From Chitinophagales bacterium (GTDB lineage: Bacteria; Bacteroidota; Bacteroidia; Chitinophagales; Chitinophagaceae): a stretch of DNA of 64,000 nucleotides. The stretch lies in the NCBI GenBank assembly GCA_026936105.1, contig JAIXKI010000033.1, forward strand, positions 1 to 64,000. Direction: 5' to 3'. Numbering within the stretch: position 1 is the stretch's first letter; each line of letters opens with the position of its first letter. A program made the translations under genes and the position numbers. Under the pieces are notes generated by a model that searched no databases, was not told where the DNA came from, and was given only the letters and a program-made list of their open reading frames with translations. Positions 35,588-43,775 of the stretch are shown piece by piece.

Positions 35588-37321
35588 TTAAAAATACTTC
35601 GAAATATATACTTTATTAAAATTTCTCGCAGCATGTGATTGCCGAATAAAAATCAATCCGTCAAAATTTTTCAACGACGCTGAAGTAGTCATTGGCATCG
35701 TGGAAGAAAATACGGAACCAAAAGAATGCATTGGGTAATCTTTTGAATAACTTTTTATGGCTTCAGGGTGGTTATTCCTAAAATCAATATAAAAATTTTC
35801 TTTCCCGGTTTGATTCAGGTACCAGGGAAGTGATTTTTCAGGCGGATTGCCAATGGTAACCTTATCCCAATCTTTTGATATAGTACCTATATCTAAATTC
35901 TTTGATTGAAAAGTACCCGAAAAAAATTCAAAGCCCATCGCATAATATTTATTTCCCAGTACTCGGGCAAGGTAACTTCCCATCATCCCCTCTCTTTTTT
36001 CTATATGTCCATTATGTGCCCACACCATCGCCTTCATACCGGGATACCGGCTTAAAAGTTGAAGAATATTTTGAGCCATATAATAATCCCGAATAGATAT
36101 GTTTTCACCTTTGTAAGACTCTATTTGCTGAACAATAAGTTTTATATTCATAAGATTTTTATCATACAATTCATTCCCGGATTGGTAACGATATTGCCCT
36201 TCATTCATGACCAGATCGCTTAGCACCTTTAATCCCGGCTGATATGCAGCTTCATAAATTGACTTACCTTCCTCGAACCGGTTTATATCATTTACTAATT
36301 TCTCTGCTGTATCAAGCCTCATGTTCAGGCTGTCCAGGTTTACCGGTGGCTTAACATTAAGAGATGAATAAAATTGTTTCAATTCTTTCCATCCCATATC
36401 ATTGATCTGGAGGTCATATCCGAAGAATTTAATTTTTTTCGCTTCTGAAACAGATTGGTTATACGTTCTCATCCATTTTATCAGGTCTCTCATTTCATCA
36501 ACCCGCCATGTAATAAAACCCTGAATAGCTGTAGCAGTATCCAGATTTCCTTTTCCATATAACACATAGTCGTTTATATAACGGCAACGGGTAGCGCTGG
36601 CTTCAAGTAAAAAAGATGTAAACCCCATCTCTTTCACTAAAAATTCGAACACCCGGTGTTTGAATCTGAAAAACTCACTGGTGCCGTGTGTTGCCTCACC
36701 CAATCCCACTACCTGCACATTTTTCCATATCCATTTAAGAGGTTGGAGATCATCAAAGCCGTGCCCGGCATCTATGTTCTTTATTTCATGACTACTTTGA
36801 TCTATCCACGAGATAAATTCGGCATCTTCTTTATGGTCTTTTTCCAGCTTTTGTTTGTATTCACCGGCAGTGAGTATGGTGATACCGGTAATGGTATATA
36901 CCCCCTGGTTTTGATCCGCCCATGATGATTTGACAGAGTCAGGGAGATTGAGATCTTCAGGTATTAAAAAAGGATAAATTTTCAACTTATAAGATCCGGT
37001 TTGTGCAGCATCAATTGAAACCGGAAACGATTCATATCCTTCATTCAATGAAAATGACTTGATATTCTTCCCTGAATTATCAATGAGATCAACTTTTACA
37101 ATAACCGTTTTTTGATTCACAATGCATGTGGCATTTTCACCTTTTTTAAGGTCAATGATATACTCATGCTCCTCGCCTCTTGTCAGTTTTCTCTCAAAAG
37201 TTTTGCCGGTTTGCAAATAGGATGTCTGGCCATAAGTAAATACTCCAAACCCAATAAGAAGTAAAGATAATATAAAACATGTTCGTTTGAAATAAAATAT
37301 CTTTTCCCAAAAACGTCCCAT
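35588..37321 (-). CDS. Erythromycin esterase family protein
   Basis: 577 residues from the ATG at 37321, which begins a signal peptide or anchor (FILSLLLIGFGVFTYGQ); an earlier in-frame start at 37396 would add 25 residues. The N-terminal 150 residues look like a beta-sandwich, pre-peptidase-like domain (FERKLTRGEEHEYIIDLKKGE). The EreA/EreC-type domain follows: VVGLGEATHGTSEFFRFKHRVFEFL with the conserved Glu and His of the active site, LLEASATRCRYINDY, MRTYN, and MVWAHNGHIEKREGMMGSYL. Related enzymes hydrolyse macrolide lactones, but most family members have unknown substrates. Resistance should not be assumed. Bracketed by repeats F and G, which share a head. Confidence 0.88.
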   Translation of the reverse strand: MGRFWEKIFYFKRTCFILSLLLIGFGVFTYGQTSYLQTGKTFERKLTRGEEHEYIIDLKKGENATCIVNQKTVIVKVDLIDNSGKNIKSFSLNEGYESFPVSIDAAQTGSYKLKIYPFLIPEDLNLPDSVKSSWADQNQGVYTITGITILTAGEYKQKLEKDHKEDAEFISWIDQSSHEIKNIDAGHGFDDLQPLKWIWKNVQVVGLGEATHGTSEFFRFKHRVFEFLVKEMGFTSFLLEASATRCRYINDYVLYGKGNLDTATAIQGFITWRVDEMRDLIKWMRTYNQSVSEAKKIKFFGYDLQINDMGWKELKQFYSSLNVKPPVNLDSLNMRLDTAEKLVNDINRFEEGKSIYEAAYQPGLKVLSDLVMNEGQYRYQSGNELYDKNLMNIKLIVQQIESYKGENISIRDYYMAQNILQLLSRYPGMKAMVWAHNGHIEKREGMMGSYLARVLGNKYYAMGFEFFSGTFQSKNLDIGTISKDWDKVTIGNPPEKSLPWYLNQTGKENFYIDFRNNHPEAIKSYSKDYPMHSFGSVFSSTMPMTTSASLKNFDGLIFIRQSHAARNFNKVYISKYF

Positions 37322-37479
37322 TATTTGCCAACAGTGTTGGTTGGGGAAATAGTTTTTATTTATTGTTTCTAAATTTTGTATAATCACATCTTTCATATTT
37401 CAAAATTTTTATACGTTTATCTTATCAACATTGTTTGAAGTTACAACGATATTCTTATCATACAATACTCCTACTCGTA

Positions 37480-37674
37480 TTCTTCCCAGCAATGTCTTCC
37501 ACCGAGCCATGTGTGATAGCCGGAATGTTGCGTCAGGTCATCTATTACTTCCATTTTTTTCAAACACAATATCCACCATTTCCCTCCGCTCTTCGAAACT
37601 TCCAGTTTCGAAAATTTAGGAAATCTCATAAGTGATAAAACAATGGTTCGGGTCAGGATGTCTCGCATAGCTGA
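37480..37674 (+). repeat. Intergenic repeat copy G
   Basis: Composite copy. The head (37480-37584) matches copy F: TCCCAGCAATGTCTTCCACC, AGCCATGTGTGATAGCCGG, GTCAGGTCATCTATTACTTCC. It is followed by the TTCGAAACT-TCC-AGTTTCGAA hairpin (37592-37612), a degraded middle hairpin, and the family tail GGTCAGGATGTCTCGCATAGCTG. It links the F-type head to the B/C-type tail. Remaining bases of the 37322-37747 gap show nothing recognisable. Confidence 0.75.
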
Positions 37675-37747
37675 ATTTATTTCTCTTTCACGTGATCCTT
37701 ATAAGTGATCAGCAACCCGAATATTTACTAAGGATACCGGAATAAAC

Positions 37748-38638
37748 TTACCTCTTTTTAATTGTAACAGCTTTTTTGAATACTTGGAACACTCTCCGGG
37801 CAAATAAAACCAACAGGTACATAAGCAACCCTGTTATCAAACCGATTATCAAACCTGACAATAGTTCCGGGATATTTCCAGCCAGGTGATGCAGGTAAGT
37901 AATATTGTGCAAAAACAATCCTCCAGCCACCATAAGAAGTGCGATGGTCCCGATAACACCCAGCATTTTAATAATTACCGGCAATGATTTTACAAAAATC
38001 CGGCCTATCACGCCCAAAAATCCTGACCCACCGGTTTTTTTTATTAAGCCGTAACCTACATCGTCCATCCTGACAATAAGCGCCACTATTCCGTAAACAC
38101 CTATCGTAGCAACAATGGCAATAATAGAAACCGTGGTAATCCTTAACCATAATTCTTTTTCCAGTACGGTGCTTAAAGCAATAATTACAATTTCAAGAGA
38201 GAGTATAAAATCTGTCCGGATGGCCTCTCTTATTTTCTTTTTTTCGGCATCTTCATTTCTTTCAATCAATTCTGGTTGGCGATATTCGGATTTTTTGTGA
38301 TGCCGGTGAAAAAAGAAATCAATAATCTTCTCCATTCCTTCATAGGCCAGGTATGCACCGCCAACCATTAAAATGACCGTGATGGCAACCGGGAGATACA
38401 CATTGAGCAGAAATACCAAAGGTATTATAATCACTTTGTTCAGAAACGAACCTTTTGTAATTGCCCAGAGAACCGGGATTTCCCTTGAGGACAGGAAGCC
38501 TGTGGATTTTTCTGCATTCACGGCAAGATCATCACCTAAAATCCCTGCTGTCTTTTGTGAAGCGACTTTCGCAGCTAAAGCCACGTCATCCATTAATGCC
38601 CCGATATCGTCTAAAAGAGCAAAAAAACCTGATGCCAT
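37748..38638 (-). CDS. DUF808 family inner-membrane protein (YedI-like)
   Basis: 296 residues starting with the family signature MASGFFALLDDIGALMDDVALAAKVASQKTAGILGDDLAVNAEK. Membrane segments follow: FLNVYLPVAITVILMVGGAYLAYEG, then several helices in the C-terminal half, including the glycine-rich GLITGLLMYLLVLFARR. It matches the family length of about 300. The biochemical role is not known. Divergent or isolated from neighbours; a gap of 298 bases separates it from the oxidoreductase upstream. Confidence 0.93.
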   Translation of the reverse strand: MASGFFALLDDIGALMDDVALAAKVASQKTAGILGDDLAVNAEKSTGFLSSREIPVLWAITKGSFLNKVIIIPLVFLLNVYLPVAITVILMVGGAYLAYEGMEKIIDFFFHRHHKKSEYRQPELIERNEDAEKKKIREAIRTDFILSLEIVIIALSTVLEKELWLRITTVSIIAIVATIGVYGIVALIVRMDDVGYGLIKKTGGSGFLGVIGRIFVKSLPVIIKMLGVIGTIALLMVAGGLFLHNITYLHHLAGNIPELLSGLIIGLITGLLMYLLVLFARRVFQVFKKAVTIKKR

Positions 38639-38936
38639 GATTAAATTTGTGGAACAAATTTATTGAAAAGAAAATTTAGCAGCTAAATTATTCAACCAAA
38701 TCATTTTGGATAAAGTGGCTTCAACTAAAGCTGTCTTAAAAGTAATTTCTTTAAATAACCAGTTTGCCATTCTCAAACGCAAAATCAGGATACGAAATGG
38801 AAACACCATTACTAAATTTAAAACAAATCCTATGATCCTGTCTCAATAATTATCTTTAAAAAATTTTTTGCAAAGACCGTAGTCAAAAATTTTATTACTG
38901 CCGGCGTGAACATCGCTTTCCACTAACTTCTTATTG

Positions 38937-40616
38937 TCAAATATTGGCAACCAAATCAAAATACTCGTCATCTTCATTTTTTCCGCCAAATCCTTTCCCT
39001 ATCGTTTTAGGGGATGTTATAAACTCAATAGACTCAATCCATTTAACCATTTTGTATCCCAACTGATTTTCTATTCGTAATCTTAAAGGAGCGCCATGTA
39101 TTATTGAGAGAGGCTGATAGTTCATTTCCCATGCAAGAATAGATCCCGGTTCCTTACAATTTTCGATGCTATGAGTGTCATAATAAATGCCACCATAAAG
39201 ACCTTCTCCAAAAGAATAAAACGCAACAGCCTGAACTTCCTTTAAAGGCTTCACCTTTTCAATTATCTTGGTCAACGGTATTCCTTTCCATTCAGCAACT
39301 CCGGACCAGCCCTGGATGCAATGATGCAATGTTATCGTTTCTTCTTCTGCCATAGCCCTTAATTCATCAATTGAAAATTCTGCAGGGTTTTCAACCAATC
39401 CGCCAACTTTGAGTTTGTAGTCTTTAAAATCGGTTGCCGCAAGTTGCTTCCATTTATCTGAGGAGGGCATAGTGCCATTGGGCCAGAAGTAAGGCGAAAT
39501 ATGTTTACTGGTATAATGAACCCTGGGTTTGAACAGATTCATTGAATGTATCCACAGTGTTTCATTAAATGTTTTCTGTGCCCTTTGCAGGCTTCGGGGG
39601 CGATGCCATGAAATCCAGAGCGCTGCATAACACAACCAGGTAACAAACAGAATAATCAGAATTCCGATCAACATTCCGGTATTGGATAAATTGTCCGTGC
39701 CAAGAATTATGTGATTCATATTTTGCCTGAACCCGGTTGTTATCACTAAAGTCACATGTATAATAATGAAGGCCACATAGGCTATCATGACCAGGAAATG
39801 AACAGACCGGGCTGCCTGCCGGTTACCAAAAAGCCGGGGATACCAATGAAACCTGCTGTCAATGGCAGGTGACATAGCCAGGCCTGTAAGAATGGCCAAA
39901 GGAGCCATAATAAAAATAACAGCGAAATAGGCAAGTTGCTGCAATGCATTATAATAATAGAAGCCATCCGGCTCAAACGGGAAATTAAAAGTTACATAGT
40001 GTACAAACACATTCCATGCATCCGGAATGATTTGCCAGGAACGGGGAACCAGCCGTTCCCACTGATTTGTAGTACATAATAAAATAACAAAAATGGCACC
40101 GTTTAAAATAAAAAAAGGCACTGCCAGGAAATGCCAGTTACGTGCTAACCCTACAGAATGACGATACCCGGGCAAGCCGATAACCGGACTGATATAACGG
40201 GCATCATCTTTGGCGGTCCATATTTTATCTTTGGGTACTTTAACAGGGGTAAATCGCAGCCACTCTGAATTTAATCTGCAGCCTTCATTAAAATAAAGCC
40301 TGGGATGATCCATCAAAATGGACAAACCGCTTCTGATAATGAGAGTTAAGAATAAAAAATTTGCCCAATGAGCAATACGTATCCAGGCCGGGAAGCCTCT
40401 TGGTCCTGAAATTTTTTCAGGAGGAAAATTCAATGATGGATCAGCAGGCAATCCAGACACCAGATATTGTATCCATGCAATAGTGACTGGCGCTATAAAA
40501 ACCACAGCCAGTATAACCCATACATAGGGTTTGAAAATAAATGCCAGCCTGCGATCTTCAGGATAAAGGAATTTCCGTTCTCTATCACCTAAATGTGCAA
40601 TCATTCTTTTTATCAT
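38937..40616 (-). CDS. Cytochrome b fused to a molybdopterin oxidoreductase domain
   Basis: 559 residues. The N-terminal two-thirds (about 25-370) is a membrane cytochrome b561/hydrogenase-b-like region with repeated hydrophobic helices and heme-ligand candidate histidines (RIAHWANFLFLTLI, HFLVMIAYVAFIIIHVTLV). The C-terminal part (about 390-555) is a sulfite-oxidase/YedY-type molybdopterin domain. LRAMAEEETITLHHCIQGWSGVAEWKGIPL contains the cysteine expected to ligate Mo, and PGSILAWEMNYQPLSIIHGAPLRLRIENQLGYKMVKWI closes the fold. This unites in one chain what YedY and YedZ do as two proteins: repair-type or respiratory oxidoreduction at the membrane. No Tat signal is visible. Substrate unknown. 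Confidence 0.88.
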   Translation of the reverse strand: MIKRMIAHLGDRERKFLYPEDRRLAFIFKPYVWVILAVVFIAPVTIAWIQYLVSGLPADPSLNFPPEKISGPRGFPAWIRIAHWANFLFLTLIIRSGLSILMDHPRLYFNEGCRLNSEWLRFTPVKVPKDKIWTAKDDARYISPVIGLPGYRHSVGLARNWHFLAVPFFILNGAIFVILLCTTNQWERLVPRSWQIIPDAWNVFVHYVTFNFPFEPDGFYYYNALQQLAYFAVIFIMAPLAILTGLAMSPAIDSRFHWYPRLFGNRQAARSVHFLVMIAYVAFIIIHVTLVITTGFRQNMNHIILGTDNLSNTGMLIGILIILFVTWLCYAALWISWHRPRSLQRAQKTFNETLWIHSMNLFKPRVHYTSKHISPYFWPNGTMPSSDKWKQLAATDFKDYKLKVGGLVENPAEFSIDELRAMAEEETITLHHCIQGWSGVAEWKGIPLTKIIEKVKPLKEVQAVAFYSFGEGLYGGIYYDTHSIENCKEPGSILAWEMNYQPLSIIHGAPLRLRIENQLGYKMVKWIESIEFITSPKTIGKGFGGKNEDDEYFDLVANI

Positions 40617-40771
40617 AAATTTCTATATCCTTTTTCTTCCATACCGAATCTCCGTATATAATGATTACCATCCGGTGCCTCACATAATGAATATCTAAAA
40701 TTTCAAAATTAGGCTAATGATCCGGCGGCAGCTGGAGTAACTATGCTACATAATGAATCGCATTACCAGGT

Positions 40772-41260
40772 TTATGTTGCAAAACTGTTTCGAAAAACCC
40801 TTTTATGTATCAGCATTAGTGGCAGGCTTATCATGACAATAAGAACCAGAATCGCCTTTACCACTTTCCAGAGTATTAGCGGGGCGGCAGGAGGCGTATT
40901 GCTGAGCGGTAAAATTACCTGGGTGGTAACTGCCCACATAAATATACCGTAGATAATAACCACCGGCACCGGGTATCTCCTAACAAAATTCCATCTGCGA
41001 TACATAAAATAAAAAAGAAAGGTAAAACTGTAAGCAATGATGAAATGAAACAGTAAGCCCCAAAGCATCATACTACTGCTACGGGTAAATGCAGATTGAC
41101 CAAACACACCGCTTGCAATAAATCTCAGCAAACCTTCAGGCCCTTTGCCTGTGGCAATGTAATAATCTGTGCAGGCCGCCAGGATATCTAATGTTCCGAC
41201 AAGTAAGCCCGACAGCAAAATGAACTTTACAGTATTTGTTTTGGTAGTTTGCAAACTCAT
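40772..41260 (-). CDS. Hypothetical four-helix membrane protein
   Basis: 162 residues from the ATG at 41260 (a TTG three codons upstream is also in frame). Four hydrophobic helices: FILLSGLLVGTLDILAAC, LWGLLFHFIIAYSFTFLFYFMY, VPVVIIYGIFMWAVTTQVIL, and ILVLIVMISLPLMLI. The pattern GLLVGTLDI ... SGVFGQSAF ... GLLFHF resembles YagU/DUF1440-like membrane proteins, but that is weak. Same strand as, and upstream of, the cytochrome b-molybdopterin fusion; 155 bases separate them. Confidence 0.72.
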   Translation of the reverse strand: MSLQTTKTNTVKFILLSGLLVGTLDILAACTDYYIATGKGPEGLLRFIASGVFGQSAFTRSSSMMLWGLLFHFIIAYSFTFLFYFMYRRWNFVRRYPVPVVIIYGIFMWAVTTQVILPLSNTPPAAPLILWKVVKAILVLIVMISLPLMLIHKRVFRNSFAT

Positions 41261-41678
41261 AAATACCAAATTGAAAACAGAACTTTAAAGATGGGTGGAA
41301 AATGAAGGTACATATAAATATGTGGTTCTGAAATTTTCTGTTTCGAAATCTTTTCCCATACCAGTCTCCGCAGGGACTCGTCGCGAGGTAGCTACAATTT
41401 CATATCAGTTTATAACGCTCTTCGAAACTTTCAGTTTCGAAAATTTATTACATCAGCTAATAGAGTCAATACATTGATGAGAGGTATTCTCCTTACAAAG
41501 TTGAATTTTTCATGGAGCAAAAAATTAGCTTCCCTCCTATTCGCTACCTTTTTCTTCAACAATAACTTTGGTTTTCTGCCAACACACAATATCAACCAAA
41601 AAAAATCAAAGAAGCTGTTATTGTCCGGCCATCAAAAAGATTACGATATTTGTGTATTCATAAAATGGCAATAAGAAG
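41261..41678. other. Divergent intergenic region holding repeat H
   Basis: 418 bases between the membrane protein and the Crp/Fnr gene. Repeat copy H occupies the middle. GATATTTG at 41645-41652, one mismatch from the -7 consensus, is the best promoter candidate for the regulator. A short open frame inside (about 66 codons) has no recognisable features and overlaps the repeat. Confidence 0.4.
41362..41503 (+). repeat. Intergenic repeat copy H
   Basis: Head AGTCTCCGCAGGGACTCGTC, nearly identical to copy I, then GAGGTAGCTACAATTTCATATC, then a perfect TTCGAAACT-TTC-AGTTTCGAA hairpin (41421-41441). The middle and tail modules are strongly degraded (about 41450-41503). Confidence 0.7.
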
Positions 41679-42260
41679 ATGAATGATTTGCTTTTTCAAA
41701 AAATAAAAGAATATGTAAAGTTGCAAGAAGGGGAAATCGAGCTTCTGGACAATTATTTTCAATGCAAACAAATTTTAAAAGGAGATTTTCTTTTCAAAGA
41801 AGGCGATGCGGTAAATTATGCAATTTTTGTAAAATCAGGTTTATTCAGAACTTATGTCGTAGATGAACAGGGAACAGAACATATTATGCAGTTTGCTCTT
41901 CCCGGATGGTGGACAGGAGATTTGGGAAGTTTTATTTCCGGTGAAACCACTAAGTTTTTTGTAGAAGCTTTAGAAAATTCGGAAGTTCTTACCATTTCAA
42001 AAAAATCCTGGGATGAATTGTTAGATAAAGCACCTTTCTATTTGGATTATCATCGTAAACTTCTTGAAAGAGGATTGGTTGCCACACAAAACAGGCTACT
42101 CGAAGCCTATTCTACGGATGCTACCAAAAAATACCTTCATCTTATAGAATCTTTTCCCGATATCTTACAGCGTGTTCCACTGTACATGATTGCCTCCTAT
42201 CTGGGAATGAGCAGAGAGACACTCAGCCGAGTACGAAGCCAATTATCCTTTGAAAAGTAG
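41679..42260 (+). CDS. Crp/Fnr family transcriptional regulator
   Basis: 193 residues. Cyclic-nucleotide-binding-like domain (about 20-125; CKQILKGDFLFKEGDAVNYAIFVKSGLFRTYVVDEQGTEHIMQFALPGWW) and a C-terminal winged helix (about 145-193; LYMIASYLGMSRETLSRVRSQL) with the recognition helix SRETLSRVR. No iron-sulfur cysteines. It is a short-HTH variety common in Bacteroidota. It lies 89 bases upstream of the outer-membrane/YceI genes, and a perfect palindrome in that gap sits where a class II activator would bind. Regulation of the downstream genes is therefore likely, but inferred. Confidence 0.92.
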   Translation: MNDLLFQKIKEYVKLQEGEIELLDNYFQCKQILKGDFLFKEGDAVNYAIFVKSGLFRTYVVDEQGTEHIMQFALPGWWTGDLGSFISGETTKFFVEALENSEVLTISKKSWDELLDKAPFYLDYHRKLLERGLVATQNRLLEAYSTDATKKYLHLIESFPDILQRVPLYMIASYLGMSRETLSRVRSQLSFEK

Positions 42261-42279
42261 GCTCATCTCCTTTTTACGA

Positions 42280-42325
42280 TTGTGACTTAAGTCAATGGAC
42301 AATCTTTTGACCCGGGATAGCTTTG
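42280..42325 (+). promoter_or_regulatory. Candidate Crp/Fnr operator plus -7 box
   Basis: TGACTTAAGTCA (42283-42294) is a perfect 12-bp palindrome within TTGTGACTTAAGTCAA, similar in form to Crp/Fnr boxes. A perfect -7 box TAGCTTTG follows at 42318-42325. If transcription starts about five bases after the box, the operator centre is near -41.5, the classic class II activator position; no -33 TTTG sits at the proper distance. The predicted leader is about 20 bases. Confidence 0.6.
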
Positions 42326-42349
42326 TGTCTGAAGATTTAAGCACACAGG

Positions 42350-43099
42350 ATGAAATACACAAAAAACAAGATACAGGATTTACACATCCAACCACGATTA
42401 GCTAAAATAGCCCGCTCTTTTTTAAGTAATCTATTATTTTTATTAGCCGTAGGCTTTATGAACCCCGCCCTTGCTCAGCAACGCGGTGAGGGTCATAACG
42501 AAGGAAATAATCCGCCAAGTCCGGTTATTGTTGAATCCTTAATAGGGAATAACGGCGTAAACCTAGAGACTGTTTTTTCAAAGAAATTTAATCCGGGCAG
42601 TCGCTTTGGAGTTTTTGGTATCGTTGATTTGTATGGCGTTTATAAGGCAAATGAACAATCATTTAAAAATCAAAATATGTCTCAAACCCAATTAACTTAT
42701 CGAATAGTAAAGGGGTTAGATGTAAGTGCCGGCGCTTTCTTTGAAAAGCATTCAGGCTTTCGGCCTACTGCGGGGTTGCAATACAATCTTTTTGCAGGTG
42801 ATTTTCATTTGTTAGTAGCGCCAAGAATTGATTTAAGCCAAACCTACAATGGTGAATTGTTGGGGTTTGTGGAGTACACGCCAAAAATTGGAAATGACTG
42901 GCGGTTATATTCTCGTGCACAAGGAATGTATAACAGGGATTTGAAAAATGGGCTACATTCTATTAGCTATGTTTGGGGAAGACTTGGAGTTTCCTATAAG
43001 ACCTGTCGTTTTGGAGTTGGAGCCAATTTTAATTCCTTTGGGCCCATGAAAATGAAGGAGAACAATTATGGGTTATTCGCAGGTGTCCTGCTTTTCTAA
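42350..43099 (+). CDS. Outer-membrane protein of unknown function
   Basis: 249 residues. A long positively charged N-terminus precedes a hydrophobic signal (FLSNLLFLLAVGFMNPALAQQ), with cleavage expected after ALA. The mature part alternates in the manner of an eight-to-ten strand beta-barrel (GSRFGVFGIVDLYGVYK, LTYRIVKGLDVSAGAFFEK, FHLLVAPRIDLSQTYNG, WGRLGVSYKTCRFGVGANFNSF) and ends in LLF. No ligand can be inferred. First gene after the candidate class II promoter, 38 bases before the YceI gene. Confidence 0.7.
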   Translation: MKYTKNKIQDLHIQPRLAKIARSFLSNLLFLLAVGFMNPALAQQRGEGHNEGNNPPSPVIVESLIGNNGVNLETVFSKKFNPGSRFGVFGIVDLYGVYKANEQSFKNQNMSQTQLTYRIVKGLDVSAGAFFEKHSGFRPTAGLQYNLFAGDFHLLVAPRIDLSQTYNGELLGFVEYTPKIGNDWRLYSRAQGMYNRDLKNGLHSISYVWGRLGVSYKTCRFGVGANFNSFGPMKMKENNYGLFAGVLLF

Positions 43100-43137
43100 G
43101 AGCATTATTTATCAATAAAAATAAAATCAAACCAAAG

Positions 43138-43683
43138 ATGAGTAAAATCAAATGGGTGGGAGACCCGGTTCACTCCCAGATTCAGTTTTCAGTAAGACAC
43201 ATGGTCATCTCAAAAATCCGTGGTGAATTTAAACAATGGGAAGCTTTTGCAGAAACCAATGGAGATAACATGGAAGATGCTGAAATTTCTTTTCAGGCAA
43301 CTACTGCCAGTGTAGATACCGGAAGTGAATACAGGGATAATGACCTGAGGTCGGACAAGGGATTATTTCAAACAGAGCAGTTTCCTTACATGATTTTTAA
43401 ATCAACTTCTTTCAAGAAAAAAAATGAAGAAGACTATGTGCTGACCGGCGATTTGACGATCAGAGATGTAACGAAATCAATTACACTGGATGTGGAATTC
43501 GGCGGCATTATTACCGACCCGTATGGAATGCGCCGGGCTGGGTTTTCCGTTACAGGTAAGTTGAATCGTAAAGATTACGGCATGACCTATAACCAATTGA
43601 TAGAAACAGGCGGCGCCGTGGTTGGTGAAACCATCAATATTGACATCCATATTGAATTTACGCATCAGGCAGAAGGCAAATAA
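43138..43683 (+). CDS. YceI family protein
   Basis: 181 residues with the lipocalin-like YceI fold. The start is WVGDPVHSQIQFSVRHMVISKIRGEFKQW, the family's D-x-HS-xx-F-x-V-x-H pattern. FQATTASVDTGSEYRDNDLRS, FKSTSFKKKN, LTGDLTIRDVTKSITLDVEFGG and GFSVTGKLNRKDYGMTYN follow. Members bind isoprenoid or other hydrophobic ligands. No signal peptide is seen here, so this copy would be cytoplasmic, unlike Escherichia coli YceI. A terminator follows the gene. Confidence 0.95.
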   Translation: MSKIKWVGDPVHSQIQFSVRHMVISKIRGEFKQWEAFAETNGDNMEDAEISFQATTASVDTGSEYRDNDLRSDKGLFQTEQFPYMIFKSTSFKKKNEEDYVLTGDLTIRDVTKSITLDVEFGGIITDPYGMRRAGFSVTGKLNRKDYGMTYNQLIETGGAVVGETINIDIHIEFTHQAEGK

Positions 43684-43698
43684 GTGTTTTATGAACTT

Positions 43699-43732
43699 GA
43701 GTACCAGCTGAAGAATCGGGTGGTACTCTTTT
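43699..43732 (+). terminator. Intrinsic terminator after the YceI gene
   Basis: GAGTACCA (43699-43706) pairs perfectly with TGGTACTC (43721-43728) around a 14-base loop, followed directly by TTTT. It separates the OMP-YceI transcript from the NmrA/MFS genes. Confidence 0.7.
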
Positions 43733-43775
43733 ATCAAACAATAGTTGAGGCATATAATCACCGGGAGTAATAAAT

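Noticed and set aside
35588-37321. Claiming macrolide resistance from the erythromycin-esterase family gene
   Set aside because: Family membership does not predict macrolide hydrolysis, and the protein has a signal segment and an extra N-terminal domain unlike EreA/EreB.
38780-38850. Minus-strand fragment reading FSNGVSISYPDFAFENGKLVI
   Set aside because: Looks like a possible gene tail, but only about 33 codons are open and no start or family can be identified.
40655-40695. Possible tenth repeat copy (ATAATGAT...CTCACATAATG)
   Set aside because: Only the tail is vaguely similar and neither hairpin is preserved; not counted.
41474-41674. 66-codon open frame before the Crp/Fnr gene
   Set aside because: It overlaps repeat H, has low-complexity Lys/Asn-rich content and no recognisable domain or good start context.
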